From SHYR01 sp036013055 (GTDB taxonomy: Bacteria; Chloroflexota; Dehalococcoidia; UBA2979), in contig DASCQM010000020.1 in the NCBI GenBank assembly GCA_036013055.1, positions 1 to 64,000 on the forward strand: DNA of 64,000 nucleotides, given 5' to 3'. Position 1 is the first letter of the stretch, and each line of letters opens with the position of its first letter. The position numbers were made by a program, and so were the translations under genes. The notes beneath the pieces were generated by a model that saw only the letters and a list, made by a program, of their open reading frames with translations, did not search any database and was not told the DNA's origin. Shown one piece after another: positions 61,232 to 64,000 of this stretch.

Positions 61232-62803
61232 CTAGACGCCGTCAAGCAGTTTCCGCGTGTCAGACATGGCCCCGAGCAGATCCTGTGCCAGCCCGGCCGC
61301 CGCGCCGTGTGACTCCGCAACGAGCCGGCCCGCCTCCGCGTGCAGATAGACAGCCGCCGATGCGGCGTCGAAGGGGTCGAGGCCCTGCGCGATCAGCCCG
61401 ACGAGCATTCCCGCCAGCACGTCGCCCGTTCCGGCGGTGGCCAGCATCGCGTTGGCAGCGCCTGAGATCCGCGCTCGCCCGTCAGGCGCGGCTACGACGG
61501 TGCAGGCACCCTTCAGCACCACGACACTGTTGGAGACTCGCGCGTATTCGGTTGCACTCCTCAGGCGGTTGCTCTGGACCTCCCCGACGCTGACGGCAGT
61601 CAGGCGCGCCATCTCGCCGGGGTGCGGTGTCAGCACCCGCGCGAGGTTGAGGCGGCTGTGCCAGTCCGGCGATTGCGCGAGCGCGTTCAGCGCGTCGGCG
61701 TCGAAGACGACGGCACGCAGACCCGCGATCGCGTCGAGCCCCGAGACGAGGCCGCGCGTGAACTCTTCCGTCGCACCGCTCAGCGACAGCCCCGGACCGA
61801 TCAGCAGCGCGTCCGCCCCACCGAGCGCCCGCAGCAGCGCCCGCGCCGCGATGCTGTCGAGCACGCCGTCGCTCGCGTCGTCGCCCGGCAGCGGTTCGTG
61901 GACGACATCGGGCAGCCCGTGCACGAGCAGCGGCTGGATCGACTGCGGCGCGGCCAGCACGACGAGCCCCGCGCCGGAGCGGGCCGCAGCCTCCGCAGCC
62001 AGTCGCGCGGCACCGGGATAGCGGCGCGAACCGGCCGCGAGAACCACACGACCAAAGCTACCCTTGTGCGCATCGTCGGGGCGCTCAGGAAGCACCTGCT
62101 GCACCTGGCGGAACGAGATCTCGTCGTACGGCAGTTCGACCGCGGCATCGGCGGGGAGGCCGATATCAACCGGTACGACACGGCCGGCGAAGCGGCGTCC
62201 GGGCATCGCGAAAAGGCCGACCTTCGGGTAGCCGAAGGTGATGGTCGAGTCGGCGACGACGGTGCATTCGTCGACGTTGCCGCTATTGGCATCGACGCCC
62301 GTCGGCACGTCGAGCGCGATCAGTTGCGGCGCGATCTCCGCGTCTCGGGCCTCGCGCAGGCGGGCCAGCACCCGTTCGAGGTCGCCGTCGATCGCTCGTG
62401 ACGAGCCGGTGCCGAGTAGCGCATCGAGCACGCAGGAGGACTCGCCGAGCATGCCAGCGAGTGCCGACAGCTCGTCGTCATCGTCCGCCACACCGTTCGT
62501 CGGGATGTCCGCCTCGACGACCTGTCGCCAGAGCGGGTCATCGTCCGCGCGAGGGCGCAGCAGGTACACGCCGGCGATCGCGCCCATCTCCTGAAGCTGT
62601 AGCGCGGCGATCAGGCCGTCGCCACCGTTCTTCCCCGGCCCGACGAGGACGAGGATCGCCCTGCCCTCCATCGCGCCAACGGCCATCCACGCCTCCTGCG
62701 CAGCGGCTAGCCCGGCATTCGCCATCAGTTCCTCTTCCGAGGTCCCGGCAGCGACAGCGGCCGCTTCCAGCTCGCGCATCTGTTCGGCGGTGACCAGTGG
62801 CAT
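61232..62803 (-). CDS. nnrD: Bifunctional NAD(P)HX epimerase/dehydratase
   Basis: 523-aa fusion of NnrE and NnrD that repairs hydrated NAD(P)H. The N-terminal YjeF domain has 'VLVGPGKNGGDGLIAALQLQ' and 'IALDVPTGVDANSGNVDE'; the C-terminal ribokinase-like domain has 'AHKGSFGRVVLAAGSRRYPG', 'LTPHPGEMARLTAVSVGEVQ' and 'LATAGTGDVLAGMLVGLIAQ'. The start at 62803 removes 78 unconserved residues. It lies 7 bp after acpS, a common pairing. Confidence 0.96.
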   Translation of the reverse strand: MPLVTAEQMRELEAAAVAAGTSEEELMANAGLAAAQEAWMAVGAMEGRAILVLVGPGKNGGDGLIAALQLQEMGAIAGVYLLRPRADDDPLWRQVVEADIPTNGVADDDDELSALAGMLGESSCVLDALLGTGSSRAIDGDLERVLARLREARDAEIAPQLIALDVPTGVDANSGNVDECTVVADSTITFGYPKVGLFAMPGRRFAGRVVPVDIGLPADAAVELPYDEISFRQVQQVLPERPDDAHKGSFGRVVLAAGSRRYPGAARLAAEAAARSGAGLVVLAAPQSIQPLLVHGLPDVVHEPLPGDDASDGVLDSIAARALLRALGGADALLIGPGLSLSGATEEFTRGLVSGLDAIAGLRAVVFDADALNALAQSPDWHSRLNLARVLTPHPGEMARLTAVSVGEVQSNRLRSATEYARVSNSVVVLKGACTVVAAPDGRARISGAANAMLATAGTGDVLAGMLVGLIAQGLDPFDAASAAVYLHAEAGRLVAESHGAAAGLAQDLLGAMSDTRKLLDGV

Positions 62804-62810
62804 AGCGGTC

Positions 62811-63284
62811 CTACTCCAGCAATCCGCGCTCGCGCAGGCGTCGGACGAGACGCTCGCGCGCCTCCTCGTGCGTCTGCTCCGGCTTCGTGGCGACGCAGAC
62901 GACGACGGCGAGGGCGAACGAGTCGAGGTGGCTGAGTGAGATGTCGATGGCGGTGAGCCCGATCGTGTCGGCCCGCTCCTGCGCGCCGCCGTAGAGGTAG
63001 ACGAGCGGCTTCCCTCGGCGGTCGGGCAACACCTCAATTTCGCGCCAGCCGACGGATCGAGCGCCCGTCCCCAGCGCCTTCATCACGGCCTCCTTGGCGG
63101 CGAAGCGAGCGGCTAGCTCCGGCACGCGACCGCGACAGAACGCGGCCTCCTCCGGCGTGTACACGCGCTTGATGAATCGGTTCGGGTGCTTCGCGAAGAC
63201 GCGCGCGACGCGATCGGTCTCGATCATGTCGATACCGACGGCGTGGGTCGCGTCGCTGCCTGCGGGGATCGGGTCGGTACTCAT
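62811..63284 (-). CDS. acpS: Holo-ACP synthase
   Basis: 157 aa. Attaches 4'-phosphopantetheine from CoA to ACP. 'HAVGIDMIETDRVARVFAKH' carries the Mg-binding Asp; 'ARFAAKEAVMKALGTGARSV' carries the catalytic Glu-Ala-x-x-Lys; 'SLSHLDSFALAVVVC' closes the fold. The C-terminal ~25 residues (Glu/Arg-rich) are an extra tail. The start at 63284 is 8 bp after a TAGGAT box. Confidence 0.94.
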   Translation of the reverse strand: MSTDPIPAGSDATHAVGIDMIETDRVARVFAKHPNRFIKRVYTPEEAAFCRGRVPELAARFAAKEAVMKALGTGARSVGWREIEVLPDRRGKPLVYLYGGAQERADTIGLTAIDISLSHLDSFALAVVVCVATKPEQTHEEARERLVRRLRERGLLE

Positions 63285-63292
63285 GGCGCGCG

Positions 63293-63298
63293 ATCCTA
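63293..63298 (-). promoter_or_regulatory. -10 element before acpS
   Basis: Minus-strand TAGGAT, 8 bases before the acpS ATG, so any leader is nearly absent. Confidence 0.35.
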
Positions 63299-63363
63299 GC
63301 ACGCTGCCGCCTGTGGCCCGCAATCGCCCGCGATTGCCGAAGATTCCAAGCTGCGCCACTCCT

Positions 63364-63369
63364 ATACTC
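63364..63369 (+). promoter_or_regulatory. -10 element for leaderless folD
   Basis: TATACT, 6 bases before the folD ATG at 63376. Confidence 0.5.
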
Positions 63370-63375
63370 GATGCA

Positions 63376-64000
63376 TGAGTGCAGAGATCATCGATGGCGA
63401 AGCGCTGGCAGCGGCAGTTCGCGAGGAGGTCGCCGCCGATGTGCGCGCACTCGTCGAGAGTGGCGAACGCGCGCCCCATCTAACGGCCGTCCTCGTTGGC
63501 GACGATCCCGCCTCGCACTCCTACGTGCGCGGCAAGGCGCGCGACTGCGAGGCCGTCGGCATGTCGACGGACACCGTCGTGATGCCCGCCGACAGCACGA
63601 TGCTTGAACTGCTGCCGCGCATCGCGGAACTGAACGCGAACCCCTTCGTCAGCGGCGTGATCATCCAGATGCCGCTCCCGCCTCAGCTCGACGAGCAGGC
63701 GGCGATGGCCGCGCTCGACCCCAACAAGGACGCCGACGGCCTCCATCCCAACAGCCTCGGCCAGCTGCTGCAGGGCACGCCGCGCTTCATCCCGGCCACG
63801 CCGGCCGGCGTTCAGCAGATGTTGATGCGCACCGGCCACGACCCGGCCGGCAAGCGGGTCGTGATCGTCGGACGCTCGAACCTCGTCGGAAAGCCGCTCG
63901 CCGTGCTGCTCGCCAGCAAGGCCGAGGGCGCGAACGCGACGGTAGTCGCCGCGCACACCGGCACGGCCGATCTCGCAGCGGAGACGCGCAACGCCGACAT
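63376..64000 (+). CDS. folD: Methylenetetrahydrofolate dehydrogenase/cyclohydrolase (partial)
   Basis: First 208 codons of FolD, cut by the right edge. It interconverts 5,10-methylene-THF and 10-formyl-THF. Present: 'LVGDDPASHSYVRGKARDCE' with the catalytic Lys, 'VIIQMPLPPQLDEQAAMAAL', 'PNKDADGLHPNSLGQLLQG', 'FIPATPAGVQQMLMRTG' and the Rossmann 'VVIVGRSNLVGKPLAVLLAS'. Confidence 0.96.

Overview
The window is a GC-rich bacterial chromosome segment. It starts inside the 5' end of a 16S rRNA gene (minus strand) and ends inside folD. The gene content suggests a Chloroflexota-like bacterium, possibly a Dehalococcoidia relative: a DUF6391-type protein, a DUF370 gene beside gmk, a TIGR03936-type protein, an AroH-type chorismate mutase, a tryptophan T-box and acyl-CoA/CaiB metabolism. 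This assignment is an inference from gene content and the first ~140 bases of 16S; no comparison was run.

Layout. 1-7.2 kb (minus strand): the 16S 5' end with its own promoter, preceded by tilS, an ftsB-like gene, a histidine phosphatase, a TIGR03936-type protein and a methylmalonyl-CoA operon (mutase large subunit, tandem-VOC epimerase, B12-binding subunit, MeaB GTPase). 7.2-16.7 kb: a patch rich in broken genes (PNPOx-like, ArsR-SRPBCC, SHOCT, a PEP-utilizing mobile domain, a ketopantoate reductase and fragments), mixed with intact genes for tRNA-Val, a lipoprotein, HU, an enoyl-CoA hydratase and a CoA-transferase, plus a slightly irregular tRNA-Met. 16.8-25.5 kb: a crotonase and two CaiB-type CoA-transferases, then a peptide-type ABC system (two permeases, a binding protein, no ATPase in view). 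25.5-32 kb: a zinc-ribbon/beta-propeller membrane protein, tRNA-Arg, an M42 peptidase, and a secreted transglycosylase-like protein with a PD40-type neighbour.

32-50 kb is a large aromatic amino acid locus. An M50 protease and HD protein lead into tyrA, aroA, DUF370 and gmk. A sigma70-type promoter and a transcriptional T-box with a UGG specifier then control trpE, followed by a Nudix-DinB fusion, trpG, trpD, trpC, trpF and trpB. An insertion holding a DinB-like protein, two TIGR04282/TIGR04283-type glycosyltransferases, a radical SAM enzyme and a CPBP protease separates trpB from trpA, aroH and a DAHP synthase. Between T-box and trpE lies a 40-codon reading frame with its own Shine-Dalgarno, tandem Trp codons and a stop overlapping the trpE start. 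50-64 kb: scpA, ribF, tyrS, then a minus-strand run acpS, nnrE-nnrD, fabD, two fabF, recJ and an EF-G-like GTPase, with folD divergent at the edge.

The observations most worth a second look are: the double Trp control region; gmk lacking any ATG/GTG/TTG start and lying in frame behind a TAG; repeated in-frame TAG codons in otherwise intact-looking genes, two of them apparently at tryptophan positions; and a recurring -10 box about six bases before the start codon, which suggests widespread leaderless transcription.
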